The position numbers were made by a program, and so were the translations under genes. Source: Spirometra erinaceieuropaei (lineage: Eukaryota > Platyhelminthes > Cestoda > Diphyllobothriidea > Diphyllobothriidae). Taken from it: a stretch of 64,000 bases of DNA. The DNA is taken from the NCBI GenBank assembly GCA_902702965.1, contig CACRXP010000066.1, forward strand, positions 1,119,727 through 1,183,726. Reading direction: 5' to 3'. Shown piece after piece: positions 34,590-46,289 of this stretch (positions within the stretch are counted from its first letter, which is position 1; every line of letters begins with the position of its first letter). The notes below the pieces were generated by a model, which was given only the letters and a program-made list of their open reading frames with translations, made no database searches and was not told the DNA's origin.

Positions 34590-36475
34590 CATTGCCTGAA
34601 AATGTATTGAATGATGTTCTACAACGAATAAATGGCTCTAATTTAGACGCCAGAATGAAAAAGCGAGCCGATCTTCAACTAGAGTTGCAATCTCTCCTTC
34701 GTCCTATCAACGAAAACAGCAAATCGCCCCTTTTTTTACTGACGGCACATGTCCCTGAAGACATGCATGCAGACGCACGCAACTGTGTCATTGGTTTCCT
34801 TCGACAAAAGCAGCACCATCAAGACTTATCCATTGATGAAGATAAGAGGTTAAAGTCTCCAAAGACAGACGACAGTATAGTGAGTGTGTTCGCTGACAAA
34901 GGTGGCGCGACCGTCAACACAGAAGACCGATTACATCAACAAGGCGAACCAAGTCTTAAATGACAAGGAAGCCTACGCACCATTCGCGGAGGATTCGATC
35001 AAAAAACAGGCCGCAGTTGTGTAAAGAATGAGAATGAGCTCACTCGACTGAAACTCTTAAACCTGATGCGTTCAAATATATGCCCATGCATATGGCCTCC
35101 CAAAAGTTCACAAAGAGGATGCGCCATTGGGAATTTCAGTGCCGCTTATGGGATACTTCATCTTCAACCTCATTAAATGGTTGCGAGAATGTGAGTGGAA
35201 ACACCTCACTGATCGATCACAATATAGCGACAAAAAACTCCTAGGCATTCCGCCAGAAGAACCGAGGCCATCACGTAAGCCCTGATGAGTGTAACATACC
35301 GTTTGATGTGGTCGCCCTGTTTTCTTCAATAACACTTTGAGAGCGTAAGGCGACACCAGCAAGATAATCTGTAACATTTCTATGCGATACGTTTCAGAAG
35401 TGCGTAGACTCTGTTTCAACTACTACTGTCAATTCAATGGAAATTTATATCGACAGGTTAGGAAAACACCAACGGGCTTGCCAATGTTAATTCTACTCGC
35501 AGAACTGTTACTGCATCAAATAGAAGAGTATGTTCTGTAAACTTACAGTCCAAAATGTGGCTCCGATACGTTAATGATACACTTGTTATCATGAAGACCT
35601 ACGGAGTTGCAGAGTTGCATCAGACCCCGTATAGTATTTTCCTATCTATCCTGTTTACTCGCAAAGAGGCAGGAGAAGGCATCCTCCAGTTTCAAAACAT
35701 TAATATTTAAAAAATCAGTGATGGTGGCCTTGCAACGAGCGTCTGACACAATGACTCCAATGTAGACGTCATTCTTTATTATGAAAGCAACCATTACGTG
35801 GCTCATAAAATGAGCTGTGTACTAACCTTTTATCACCGGGCCTTTCGTTACTGCAACAGCGATGGTCAAACTAAGAAAGAACTCGATTTCTTGTATAAGT
35901 TATTATGGATCAACGGATACCGGTAAAGTTTATGAAAAACTCTCTCAGACATCAGAGACAGCCATAAAGTTTTGGTTTTAATGGAAGACCAGAACTACGG
36001 AAATTCTACTCACTATCTACGTACAGGACATATCTGAAGCGATCGCCCGACAACTAAACCGGTTTGACATCTCCATTGCACACCAGCCGGCGTTCTTCCT
36101 GCGCACAACACTATCACGAATAGAAGACCACGAACCCAGAGTGCGGCAAACAAATGCATTCCGCAAACCGCATTCCGTGTGCTTACTACTCGTGCAACTA
36201 TGTAGGTCCTTCGTGCAGACTAATTTATACGCGTATATACGAACATAAACTAGCCATCCGTCGACGTGACCCCTTGTCACTCGCTTTCGCACACGCCCTT
36301 GAATGCAAACACCGATTCAATTGGGAAGGAACTGAAGTTTTTGCCATTACTAAGACCGGACTGGATCGATAATTCCTTGAAGTTTGACACTGTAACACGA
36401 CTAGCATCAATCACCGTGTCGATCTTGACGCTCAGTACGAAGATCTGCGTGCCGACCACTGACTTGCGCCCATGA
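34590..36475 (+). mobile_element. Penelope-like element, near-complete length but broken
   Basis: Order on +: an N-terminal segment (34592-34963, 'NVLNDVLQRINGSNLDARMK' to 'VFADKGGATV'), then with a frame change 'HAYGLPKVHKEDAPLG' near 35085-35135 (RT fingers). Next are 'IPFDVVALFSSI' near 35300 (motif A region) and 'KMWLRYVNDTLVI' at 35552-35590, where the catalytic YVDD reads YVND (35567-35578). The GIY-YIG domain at 36154-36372 includes 'NYVGPSCRLIYTRIYEHK' and 'LAIRRRDPLSLAFAHALE'. It ends after 'NTTSINHRVDLDA' near 36430. Multiple stops and shifts make it inactive. Confidence 0.75.
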
Positions 36476-37189
36476 CGAAACAACAACCGTTAATCCATAC
36501 TGGGCCATGCAGAATCTCACCATTTCGCTACCCCCACCGCAGACACAGCAAACAGCAACTGCAATCTCTAACACCTCTTATGATGGCGCACTGACCTCTG
36601 CCCCATGCCGGATCGACGACCACTAAGTCCCATTGACTCGCCATCCCACCTACCCTCTAATACAGGAAGTCGCAACAGTTCCCCCTTCCACCCCCCGCTC
36701 CAAATTCTAGCCAAATTATGGGCCCACTCCTTTCATGCACTAGTTGCTTGCCTGTTAGTGGCTGTCCTGTCGAGCCAACCAATTTACTCCGACAATTTCG
36801 TCAGACGAGGGATTGGTGGTCCTATATCGTATACTCACACTTAAAATTCGGATTTTCCCGACGAGCCTTTTATCTCCATCACATTATCTCGGAATGCACA
36901 CTATCTCTATTATTCATCATGTATATATGCAGGAAAACGGGCATCTCAAGCAATGTAATTGAAGATAAGTAAGATTATCTGGAAGGGGAATAACCTTTTA
37001 TGCGTAAATTTCCGAGTCTAGTTACCAAGCTCGACTTTTGGGCTATGTACAAAAACAATTAACTATTTAACCGTATCTAACAAGAGAATCTATGGTTAGC
37101 CGAAGCCTGCGCCAATGCGCGGCAAAGGTTATTCTGTTCTCAAAGAATCTTACTTATTTTCAATCATGTATATACGGCAAAGGTATTAT

Positions 37190-37386
37190 GCTGTACTCCC
37201 GATATAGGTAGCAACCAAAAGCCCAGACACCTCTTTCGCCGATATTTTACCGCTGCTTGACACAGCTGCGAGGGGTTCGGTTCATCAGTGAGTACCCCAG
37301 CGTCTCCCATGCGGTTTCGCGTATATGAACTTCAGAAATGAATCAATCGAATATTTTCAAAAAACGATTCAGTATAAAACATGGAG
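37190..37386 (+). repeat. Dispersed repeat R1, copy 2
   Basis: Counterpart of 1285-1487 in the same orientation, ending in 'aacatggagttaa'. Unknown family; no protein recognised. Confidence 0.55.
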
Positions 37387-37761
37387 TTAAGTCTCCGGAA
37401 CATGACTTCTTATCGTTAGACCCGAAATTTCCCCGAAACCCAAGTTCGCATAGAGGACGCTGGGGGACACACGGAGAAGCCGAACCTCTCGAAGCTGTAT
37501 CACTCATCAACAGAATATTGGAGAAACACGCGCCTGTGATTTTAGATACTACGCATGTCGGCAGTACGGTACAATACTTTTTCCATGCACAATTTATACT
37601 ACCCGTATTACTATTTGTTTTTAGAATGGACAATAAGTGGTCATTACACAGCAGTTGATTAACTTCGATTCGAGCGTTCATTGAAATTTAGAGTGTGAAA
37701 TTAAACAACATGTCCAGGAGACTTAAATCCATGTCGTGCATTGAATAATTTCTTAAATCAT

Positions 37762-37798
37762 TCTCTCTCTCTCTATATATATATTTTGTGATAGTGGG

Positions 37799-37836
<38 letters not shown>
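37762..37836. repeat. TC/TA and AT microsatellites
   Basis: A (TC)n(TA)n tract at 37762-37784 and a pure (AT)n tract at about 37802-37836, directly before a SINE copy. Confidence 0.85.
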
Positions 37837-37837
<1 letters not shown>

Positions 37838-38065
37838 GTTAGGGGGCGCTCACCGATCGTTCATACGGAACTCCGACAAGGCAACGGGCTCGTGGCCTGG
37901 TGAGTAGAGGCGTTGACTTCTAAACCAACAGGTCGCGAGTTCGAGGCTCGGGTGTTCCACACTTCGGGCTTGGGTATGGCTGGCTGACGACGGCTAATAA
38001 GCCAGAAATGGCCATTCCAGTCTCCCTTGTCTTTGTCGGCAATACCCTTCTGCCTATATATATAT
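37838..38065 (+). mobile_element. tRNA-derived SINE copy
   Basis: Begins with a short inverted terminal block ('gggggcgctcaccgatcgtt') and then the tRNA-like head ('ctcgtggcctggtgagtaga', B-box 'gcgagttcgaggctcg'). The body follows ('aagccagaaatggccattcc', 'tctcccttgtctttgtcgg'). It ends at '(TA)n'. Confidence 0.7.
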
Positions 38066-38099
38066 CATCATCCATAAAATAAGAATAAAAAGAGGTTAT

Positions 38100-39040
38100 T
38101 CCATGGACTACACAGTATTTGTGCTGACGTCTTGGGACCTTCATCGTTTTCATCATTAGATTGATGGGGTAGTTGTTCATTTCTAGACCAGAGTTGCCCT
38201 TTCTCGCCGCATGTCAGATAATATAGGCATGCCTGATGCACGAACTCTGACCTGCCTGCTGGCGGGGGATTGGCTTTGGCCTCTGCGTGGCCGATCGGTG
38301 GGACGCTCGTGAGACCTATGTGCACTTACCCGCCGTCGTCGCCACTAATTCCGTGTCCTCGTGGGCCCTCCCCCAATAATCTGATCGGCTGATCAGCTGT
38401 CCCTCCGCGTGCGATTCGCGTTCGCCTGTTTGGACGCATCGATGGGCCGATGTCTTGCGTCGATCGTCTGACCCACGGCTGACTCTTTCCCCCCTGCTGT
38501 GAAGGTTACAACTGTTGAGAGAGCCGTCATTTGTTCGCCAGTGGTTCATGCCTCTGCAGAACAGCCTCAGCAATCGGGCCGGACAGCAGGGAGCCCATCA
38601 GTATTTCTTACTTTTGTTCGTAAACCCGGTTGTGTAAAGTGAAGAAAGTTCTGGGGCACACCGCCAGGAGTTCGATGACGTGCATTAGTTCAAGTCCTTG
38701 ATAGATTCATCAAACCTTCCCTAATGAAGCTTCTAAATTGTGCTGATGGCAGGGCCGCTTGAAATAGAGGGGAATTAAGGAGACCACAATCAGCAAACAG
38801 AATTGCTGGTGAAACCATTTCGACAGTCCGAATGTCGGGGTACTGTGGAAGGAGACTATCGGACGCGTTTTGACTTCATTCAGCCATCCGCAATCCTGAG
38901 AAGCAGCTGAAACCAGAAACCCAAGCATGTGCTCATTCACAGTGCAGACTGACCACAAAGAGGACCAGCATTTCATCGAATCGACGTTCATCAGTGCCTC
39001 GCTACCTGTCATTCTCTGCCGCTGCAGATCCGGCATTTAT
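38100..39040 (-). mobile_element. Penelope-like element, decayed RT fragment
   Basis: On -, 'VKTRPIVSFHSTPTFGLSKW' (about 38890-38830) matches the PLE RT finger motif (PLRPIVS..G.PTY.L.KW). Further along, near 38610-38540, a shifted 'MGS.LSGPIAEAVLQR' block matches PLE motif B. Stops and shifts are many and the GIY-YIG part is not seen. Edges are uncertain. Confidence 0.6.
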
Positions 39041-39759
39041 TCATTCAGGAATGGGCCTACACCGATTCATTCGCTTTCTTGAGCAAACATGCTTCATATG
39101 GCTAATATGGCTCACGAACAGACAACAGCGTATTCTACGTATAAACCGTATGTACGTCTATACATGAAAAGTATCATTGGCGACACTGGGAAGGAAGACG
39201 AAACCCCCCAGTTTGGGCTTATTTGATGTTATTAGTTAGCCAGCTCCGATCCTAGTTTTTGAAATTCCCGGACCTCCAACCCTCGAATTGTTATTTGGAA
39301 GTTAATCTTCCCGGCCACCGAATTGCGGGCTCGATCTCTAGGAGAGTTAGGAAAATCGGTTTGATAAATTTTCGATTCCTATTCCCCAAGGGGTACTCAG
39401 ATGTAAATCAAGTGCGCAAAAACAGTTTCGGATAATACATCTGTCATCAATCATCAAGTTTTTGTGGTTGCAGATCCATCTGGTATTGGTTTAGTCAGCC
39501 TCACAATATTCCTCGTTTCATAAACGTAACTGACGAAAAAAACTTGACTGAACTTGGTTAATAGGGCGCAAAACGTTTGATCCCAATTTGTATATGTATG
39601 CCTCTTTAAATAGTTAAGACAAATTTGAGTGTTCATCATGTCCGGCTACCTTGAGAATGGTCATTGCTTATGAGCTTATGTGTAACCCTAGGACTCGGAA
39701 ATTATTTATTGTCTATTACTCATGAGGCATTTCCTTTTGTATTTTTACCCGAAACAAAG

Positions 39760-40257
39760 CTGACATGGATGAAGAATGCAGATCACTTCGTGCTGAAAAG
39801 GGAATTCGTGGAGTTCATGTGTAACGACCAGAGGGCTATCGAGGTGACAGAGGCGCTGCGTCAGTTCGCATATAAGAAGCACCCCCCTGAGCAGTTATAC
39901 GAAACCCTCGCCTACAATGCCCATTTGGGAGCCCCTGGCGCCTGTCGGAATCTCCACGAGTTCGGTGATGAGAACGTGGACGTACTTCGCCTTCCGGAAA
40001 TAGTCCGTTACAAGCTCTGGAGGCCAACCCCATGTCCTACGAAGTACGTCCGTGATATTTGCATTCTCGGATCTCAACATTTGCCGGAATTGATCAACTC
40101 CCACAGGCTAATTGCCAACAAGTTCCATGAGGACTATTTTCCCGAAGGATATGACTGTCTTGAGTACGCAATTGCTGATCGTATCTACAAGGGCCCAGCA
40201 GCCGCCTTCGATCCTTCCGTTTTCGCGAACCTCTACTGCTCTTCTGACCATATATAA
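39760..40257 (+). CDS. GT14 GCNT-like transferase, exon 2 (C-terminal half)
   Basis: Codes residues 250-414 and ends at TAA (40255-40257). The acceptor AG at 39758-39759 gives phase 0, matching exon 1. It opens with 'LTWMKNADHFVLKREFVEFM', the family segment before the catalytic loop. 'HPPEQLYETLAYN' aligns with SPDE..WATL of mammalian enzymes, putting the catalytic Glu at residue 293 (39889-39891). Late family features follow: 'VRDICILGSQHLPELI' (family VCIFG..DL) and 'RLIANKFHEDYFPEGYDCLE' (family FANKFD...DP.A..CL). The 414-residue product compares with about 430 for vertebrate GCNT1. Exon assignment rests on homology and phase; no transcript evidence is available. Confidence 0.88.
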   Translation: MTWMKNADHFVLKREFVEFMCNDQRAIEVTEALRQFAYKKHPPEQLYETLAYNAHLGAPGACRNLHEFGDENVDVLRLPEIVRYKLWRPTPCPTKYVRDICILGSQHLPELINSHRLIANKFHEDYFPEGYDCLEYAIADRIYKGPAAAFDPSVFANLYCSSDHI

Positions 40258-40484
40258 CCGATTGAAATCCAAACTGTATATTTTGCAGCTTGTGTAGAAT
40301 TTACCCATGGTGCTACCTGTAAAAAGTGCACAAAGCAGTAATGCTTGGGGTCTCGTATAATGGGGATGCAAATATTTTTATCTTCACCCTCCTCAATTGC
40401 TGTAGCCTTCAAAATTATATCACGGATGCACAAAATCCTTCTGAAGGGATATTGCCAATTTTATATTTTTTTGCTGACCTGTTT

Positions 40485-40523
40485 CCCCCCCCCCCCCCCC
40501 CTTAATAGATGTATTTTAATAAA
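40485..40523 (+). other. Poly-C run and candidate poly(A) signal after GT14
   Basis: Seventeen C residues at 40485-40501 are followed by AATAAA at 40518-40523, about 260 bp after the GT14 stop codon. This is the nearest canonical poly(A) signal downstream. Use of this site is inferred. Confidence 0.4.
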
Positions 40524-41330
40524 CTTACAGAAACGCATATTGATTGGATGCGTACGTTCGGATGTAGAAGTTGGCACACGGAGTGTGTGAGCTGATGATA
40601 CACAAAATAATTGGTTTTCTTGCAAACTGCTAAGGCAGTCAGATTCAGTCAGTCAAGAGGATGGTCGTGAACATGGAATCTTGGACACTGCAAAGATATT
40701 GCATGCACAATCATATATCTGTGTTTTCATGCATATGGTGGTGCATGGTCAGGTAGGCGAAGTTACTATGCTAGGATGCGGACAGAAGAAGGGACACAGT
40801 GGTTGTTTCTGGAACCGACAGCATTCGACGGGCGGCTGGTTAAGTTCTTTGCCTCCAAAAACCACAATATAGACGCCTTTGGTAATATTCGCGAGCACTG
40901 TGTGACAACATGCAATGGGTACTATGGAAAAAGACCCAGTAAATATTTCATGCATTAGTTCACTAGGCAACATAATCACTTGTTTTAAGCAGACTGAGAG
41001 TTCCAGCTGACGAAAAGTATTAGCAGATAAGTATTCATTATGTGTACGGACAGACAAATCATCAACGAGGTGTGCATTTATTCGCTCCACGTCAAAAGCT
41101 ATTAAACAAACATATTTTTCACATTATTCAAAAATTCATGCAATATGCCGCAGGTAGTTAAAACCCCAATACTACAATGTATCAAAGTATTTTTTTAATG
41201 CATATCTTGCAAGTTAAGTAAAATGTTAATATGCAGTGGAAAATAACAGTTCAAGGCGATAAATTTATCTGCATCCCATCGCATGGAAATTCTACTATGT
41301 GGTTATGTAGCCCAACTTGATGGACGCAAT
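40524..41330. other. Gene-free stretch downstream of GT14
   Basis: No gene or repeat recognised. Confidence 0.4.
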
Positions 41331-41334
41331 ACCG

Positions 41335-41500
41335 TTGGGGTTGGGACTTTGGGTTAGGGTTAGAATCCATAGCTAGGCTTAGTATTAGGGGTAAGGGGTG
41401 CGAGTTAGCAGTTAGGGTTAGGGGCTTAAGTTAGGGGTTATGGTTAAGAATTGGAGTTTGGGATTCGAGATAGGGAGAACGGTAAATGGTTAGGGGAACT
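41335..41500 (+). repeat. Degenerate TTAGGG-like array (G-rich on + strand)
   Basis: Variants of GGGTTAGGGTTAG spread over about 165 bp, including 'gggttagggttag' and 'gttagggttaggggctt'. It is diverged and interstitial. No flanking inverted repeats like those at 21.4 kb were found. Confidence 0.65.
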
Positions 41501-42399
41501 ATTTCTGAACCACTCTAAAAACAACCACGCATTAACAATAGATTTTCTTTTGTACACAACTACTTGACCTCCTCGCCTGTGCATTCCCCGGCCCTACCTG
41601 TAAAAGCCCACATCACAACCGGACCCCTATCACAGGTGGCTGGAGTGTGTTTACTCCAGGTGGGGCAATATAACCACATCTGACCTATGTGGCATTTGCA
41701 TTGACATTCAACAATCAGCCAGAATTGCATTTTGCTATAAATAATTCAGGGCAAGAGCACAAAAAACATGATGAAAGCAGCGTTTCGTATATTTATGTTC
41801 TGAGAAGTTGATGCATGACTGGAATGGTTTCCTTAATCGCACATATATGAGAATGTCATAAATGGCCTTCTATGCAACTAACCTTGAATAAAAGTCAGAA
41901 GAATTAACCAAACACTTGTACATATACTGTGTGACAGGAAGAGGTAAGACTCGCCGCCGCATGTAAGTCAGACATAACGACAGCCCAAAGTTGTGGTGTT
42001 CCACAGCAGCGCATAGTAAAGACGCTAATTAGGACACTTGGGTGCAGTACTCCATTGGCTGGAATGTACGCATTACCTCCCATAAGATCTTCTAAGGGCC
42101 GGATTCTCAATCCACAAGGAATATCCGCGACGGCGAGATGGTTTGTCAAGCATTCTTATACTGTTAACTCGAGTGCGGGTAGTTAGTCAAGAGCAGATTT
42201 TTGAACCTTACGAATTTAGTAGTCAAGTTAACGAACACGTGTGTTCGATAATTCTTCGTCAGGCAAATACAGTTACATGGAGGAATGAAAAAATACAAAA
42301 TTGTCGGTGTTCATAGTTGCCTCAAGAACTATTTAATCATCTTCCCCACACCGCCCGCATGGCGAGATCGACGGGTTTTGGTCCTCAGGGCTAGCGGAA
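41501..42399. other. Unassigned stretch
   Basis: No coding family recognised. 'gttcgataattcttcgtcag' near 42242 weakly resembles a PLE-end ribozyme remnant but lacks the core. Confidence 0.35.
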
Positions 42400-43170
42400 C
42401 GGGGTAAAAGAGTCTTTGAGCGACGTTCATGGATTGATTACACAAAGTACCCATCACTGTAATTAAGTATTTGTGGCGACATGTCGTCATCACTGGTGGT
42501 TTGCGTTGGTCACAGTCGAGAGAGCGCTTGTGTCAGCGTTTTCTGATAGCATAACACCGGATTCGTTAGTCATATAGCCACCGCCTCTGCCGTTGCTAGC
42601 ATCCGTTGGCGTAGGCCTTTAGAGAAGCATGTTGGTATCCGGTAGACAATCTGAAATGCTTACTTGGCATCGACTCGGTGATTCGTATCGACTAAATGTG
42701 CGAGAATAGAAGTCGAAATCGGTCGGGTCTCACCCCTGTCAAGCCAGGCTGGCATAGGTTCACGTACCCTCTTTACCAGGCGTCTCGTTGTACGGCCAGT
42801 GTATCCTAATATACATGAGTAAGTGAATGAGTAAATGCACATTGATGTGGCCGCAAACGGTAGTCTGTCTTTATCTCCCAAAACTAGACAAACGGCCTTC
42901 ATTGCAGAGATCTTTGAAAATGATCGTCAATTGACCATCGGCAGCTTCCGTGCGAGCCTTATATCTCTCGCATTTTGAAATCATGGTGCGATCCGACAGT
43001 ATTTCTATCCGCTTCGCCACTTAATCCATTCTATCCATCAGCAATACTCCTGAACATTTATCCGGTCTTGTCAGCGCAATGTTTTTGTGATTTTATGAAG
43101 CTCCCTAAGATTATTGATATGAGCCCCTGTCAAGGGACCCTTGTTTCTTGGGGCCTCCCTTAGATAATGT
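42400..43170 (-). mobile_element. Penelope-like element fragment of a second lineage (GIY-YIG)
   Basis: The - strand frame at 42902-42660 includes 'SFTYSCILGYTGRTTRRL' then 'KRVREPMPAW', and later 'ILAHLVDTNHRV'. This is a GIY-YIG-type core with a sequence different from the QTGR/ETGR copies elsewhere in the window, so it is probably a separate PLE lineage. Upstream sequence to 43170 has no clear RT motif. No hammerhead core accompanies it. Confidence 0.55.
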
Positions 43171-43639
43171 TGGCGGCAGTAAACCAGACTCGACTTAAGA
43201 CAGTCAATTTCTCTAGCTTCGGTAGGTTTTATATATGCAGTCTGACTACAGAGAGTCTGAAATTGGATTCCTAGCTCTGTCTGTTTCGGTATCCGCCGTG
43301 CAATACTAACTTCGGGCCAAGAGCTAGTATCTCTAGGAGAGCTTTATCAAGACGTAGTGAAGAATAGATATGTATGTACCGTTCCGCATTGTTCGGAAAG
43401 ACGGTCTGAGGGTTTACTGACTGGACGCTTCGTAGGAGCTTAGTCCACCTGTATTACGCATTGACAGCTCCCATAAAGATTCGATCTGGCCTAGGCCTCC
43501 TAGATAACCTACCGTAGCCCTTATTTTTTAATTTCCAAGACCCTACAAAATCAATGGGAAAACGGTAGGCTAATTAAGTAGTTGTTTGATACCATGTACG
43601 GTTTTTACAGGAGTTTCAAAAGCAGTGTATTCAAAGGCT

Positions 43640-43795
43640 GATATCCTGCCGAGCCCGAAGTGTAATAGGGCTATGCCGCAAGATAATCGCTTTTGCCGCC
43701 GAGCTTAAGTAATCCTTCCTAATCGAAAACACATCTCAGAATTTCATCCAAAATTTCATGAGATCGGTCACTCACTTTAGTGCAGCATACTGAAC
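43640..43795 (+). mobile_element. Family A element, right end only
   Basis: Matches the family right TIR: 'cttaagtaatccttcctaat', 'cgaaaacac' and 'aaatttcatgagatcggtca'. It closely resembles the right end at 60.9 kb. Confidence 0.5.
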
Positions 43796-44509
43796 CGACA
43801 TGAGTAAGTGCATTGCACCAATGGCAAGACATAGGATGGCATATATTTGTACCAGAGTTATTTCTGCCAACGGACTTACAGATACCACAACAAGTCATAT
43901 GGACGCAGGAAATCAGAATCTGACATTAGACATTCCCTTAAATGGCGGACTGATGCAATTCTTATTAAGAAACGACAAATTGTTGCTGACTGGCACCTTG
44001 AGAATTGGAGTCCCTTTGATGAGTTATCAAAGAGACATATGCAAGACCAGTGAACTGAACACATAATTTACTTTAAATGTAGTCTATGTGCACGAGTAAC
44101 AGATAACTAACTGAACCGCACGCAACATACCGCAGAATGGGTAGGTGTGCCAGCAAGTTAAAAATGTAGCCAGACACCGTCAACGTGAATAAAATAACTA
44201 AAGGTTGGTAGTTAAGAGGCGAAAAGTGCATGTCCCCTTACCAATAATTCTATAGAGACGCGTTTTTCCGTGGTCCATTTGGGATATGTCTTCTACTACG
44301 CTCACAGCAGTTACGCGACTCTGTTTGATTAGCCTGTCAGGGATCGTGTCGACGTGAACGACATATAAATCGCAGCGGCGGGGATGTGCTGTGTAACCGG
44401 ATGGGAAAACTTAAGTCAGCTAAAGCCCTACCACACGTGGCCATATCTGTAATGGGTAACCATATACCTTACCCCACTAAGCTTTAAGAATGATTTGAAC
44501 ATAACCGTA

Positions 44510-44690
44510 ACCTCGGCACAGGCCTTAAAGCCCTAACCTTAACTCCACTGCCCCAGCCTTCACTCCCTAACCCTAAACCAAAACCCTAGGCCCAATCTCG
44601 ACCCCAAAACTAAAATCCAATCCCTAAATCCCGACCCCGACCCCGGCCCCAAAATCCAAATCTATGCCTGGCAACCTTACTCCTCTGAAT
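44510..44690 (-). repeat. Degenerate TTAGGG-like array (C-rich on + strand)
   Basis: Variants of CCCTAACCCTAA over about 180 bp, such as 'ctccctaaccctaaacc' and 'aaccctaggccca', becoming 'ccccgaccccggcccc' at the end. Opposite in orientation to the array at 41335-41500 and ending about 240 bp before the GT14 pseudo-exon. Confidence 0.65.
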
Positions 44691-44927
44691 ACCCCAAATG
44701 TCAAATCAATTCTAACACTAACTGAGTTCGATGCGGGCAGTGTTATCATCCATAACGCCAGCGAAGGTGAACATATGCGTACCGCATAACACCTGTCGCG
44801 ACCTGTAGGCGGGTAAACCGTCATGAACCACAGCAAAATAAACAGGATAAGAAGTAACATTTTGAACAACAACCCAGAGAGTTGCATACTCTACCCTGTC
44901 GTAGTTCTTCTGGAATTATGAATAACA

Positions 44928-45101
44928 TGGATGAAGTATGCGGTTCACATCGTGCCGAAGAGGGAACTCGATGACTTTATACCAAACGACAAAAACACTA
45001 CTGAGGCGAAGAAGGCGCTGTGTGGGTTCGCATGCAGTGTGCACTCTGATGGCCACTTTTACGGAACCCTCACGTATGATCGACACTCAGGCAATTTGTG
45101 A
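44928..45101 (+). pseudogene. Decayed duplicate of GT14 exon 2 (5' part)
   Basis: In one frame the segment reads WMKYAVHIVPKRE..., and aligns without gaps to exon 2 of the gene at 39766 onward. Twenty-four of 55 residues are identical, including WMK, KRE, ND and the closing Y..H.G. The catalytic 'PPEQLY' is replaced by 'SDGHFY' (Glu to Gly). A TGA stop (45099-45101) ends the frame where homology stops. The splice acceptor and the remainder of the exon are missing. It is a partial duplicate, 4.7 kb downstream of the parent gene on the same strand. Confidence 0.8.
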
Positions 45102-46289
45102 GCGTATGGAGTCAATGACAGAATCCATTGAAAGCTCTCTTCAAGCGGTGTATGTCAGCATGCAAAGCCGCTAGGTTGCAAATACTTTGCAGGTACTTTT
45201 AGTACCCAAATTACATGGGACAGACAGTGAAAAAGGAGTGCTGAAAGATGGAAAATGTGTGAATTGCCAACACACAATGCATTCGCTATACTTGCACGCA
45301 GTACCAGGGTTCATGAAAGCGAAATGAGATGTTGAAACCGAGTTAGTAGCAGGTTTACAGTCATGAGAGTGCCTCGTTAGATGGACTTTGGTAAATTGTG
45401 GCCGAACGTTTACAGTTGATTATCCAGAAGCCCCTTAAACGCAACATACGCCATTAAAGGATTCAAATGAAGTTGGACTCTTTTAGAAGTAGAGACATTG
45501 ATTAGAGTAGCAAAGTCTTCTTTTAAATTGGCGATCGTGTCATGTGATATTCGCCTTCGGTGCCATTTCGAATAGATGTCCTTAGTCCGCTCAACAACTT
45601 AAATACTATTATAAGGTTACCACAGTTCCTTTTATAGCGAAAAGGTGGAGGTTCAAGTTCGTCAGGTTCTGCTCTCACGTCAATTTTATGAGTCCATGAG
45701 CAATCGTCGTAGCGCGCTCAGTAATAATATGTACTCATTTACTTAAGCATGCTCAGAAATGGAATACAACCCTCAGTTATATATAATTTTTGTTATTTTA
45801 ACACTGCAATGAGACGGCAAAGCAGATCGCGCAATGAGAAAGATGGGTGTCATGTACGTATAATAAGGCTGAAGATCAGGTAATCTAAGGCTATTAGTTA
45901 AATAAGGCCAGATTGCATAAGGTTACAAGCTGCAGGCAAACTTGATCAGAGTCCTGATTTTAACCCTAACGCTGATGGCAAACTTAAACATAGACATAGA
46001 CATTTTCGTAACGTAAATCAATTGTAACGTATCCTCAATAATAACATGCCAGCACAAGTCAAGCAAACCGGTTTGTCATAACCAAAAACCAGTGGGTCTG
46101 CATATGTGATTGTCGCAAAATGTGATGGATCCCACGGCCGCGGAAATACAAAGATAACCGAGCCAAAATTTGGCGCAAAATTTCTTCAATTTAATCAAGA
46201 AGGTTTACAGTCTCACAACCAAAGCGGTCGCGCGGGTTTTTAGCCCCGATGGATCAATACGTCTTCCGAAAAAATCGCAAATCATGAAG
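45102..46289. other. Unassigned stretch
   Basis: No recognised gene or repeat. Confidence 0.4.

Larger units (their letters stand above)
29539..39759 (+). other. 10.2 kb intron of the GT14 gene
   Basis: Donor GTAAGT is at 29539 and acceptor AG at 39758-39759, after a moderately pyrimidine-rich tract containing 'ttccttttgtatttttaccc'. Donor and acceptor are both phase 0. The intron holds a LINE/R2 composite, a solo PLE end with ribozyme, an inverted SINE pair, a PLE, repeat R1, microsatellites, a SINE and a PLE relic. Stretches 29539-30450, 33621-34110, 36480-37185 and 39045-39759 show nothing recognised. A further small exon cannot be excluded, but the two-exon product already has about the family's length. 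Confidence 0.75.

Noticed and set aside
37338..37658. 106-codon + strand frame as a gene or GT14 exon
   Set aside because: Overlaps repeat R1 and shows no GT14 or other family motif.
42240..42270. Hammerhead relic
   Set aside because: Only the 3' part (cgtcaggcaaat) resembles the family; no CUGAUGA or stem II.
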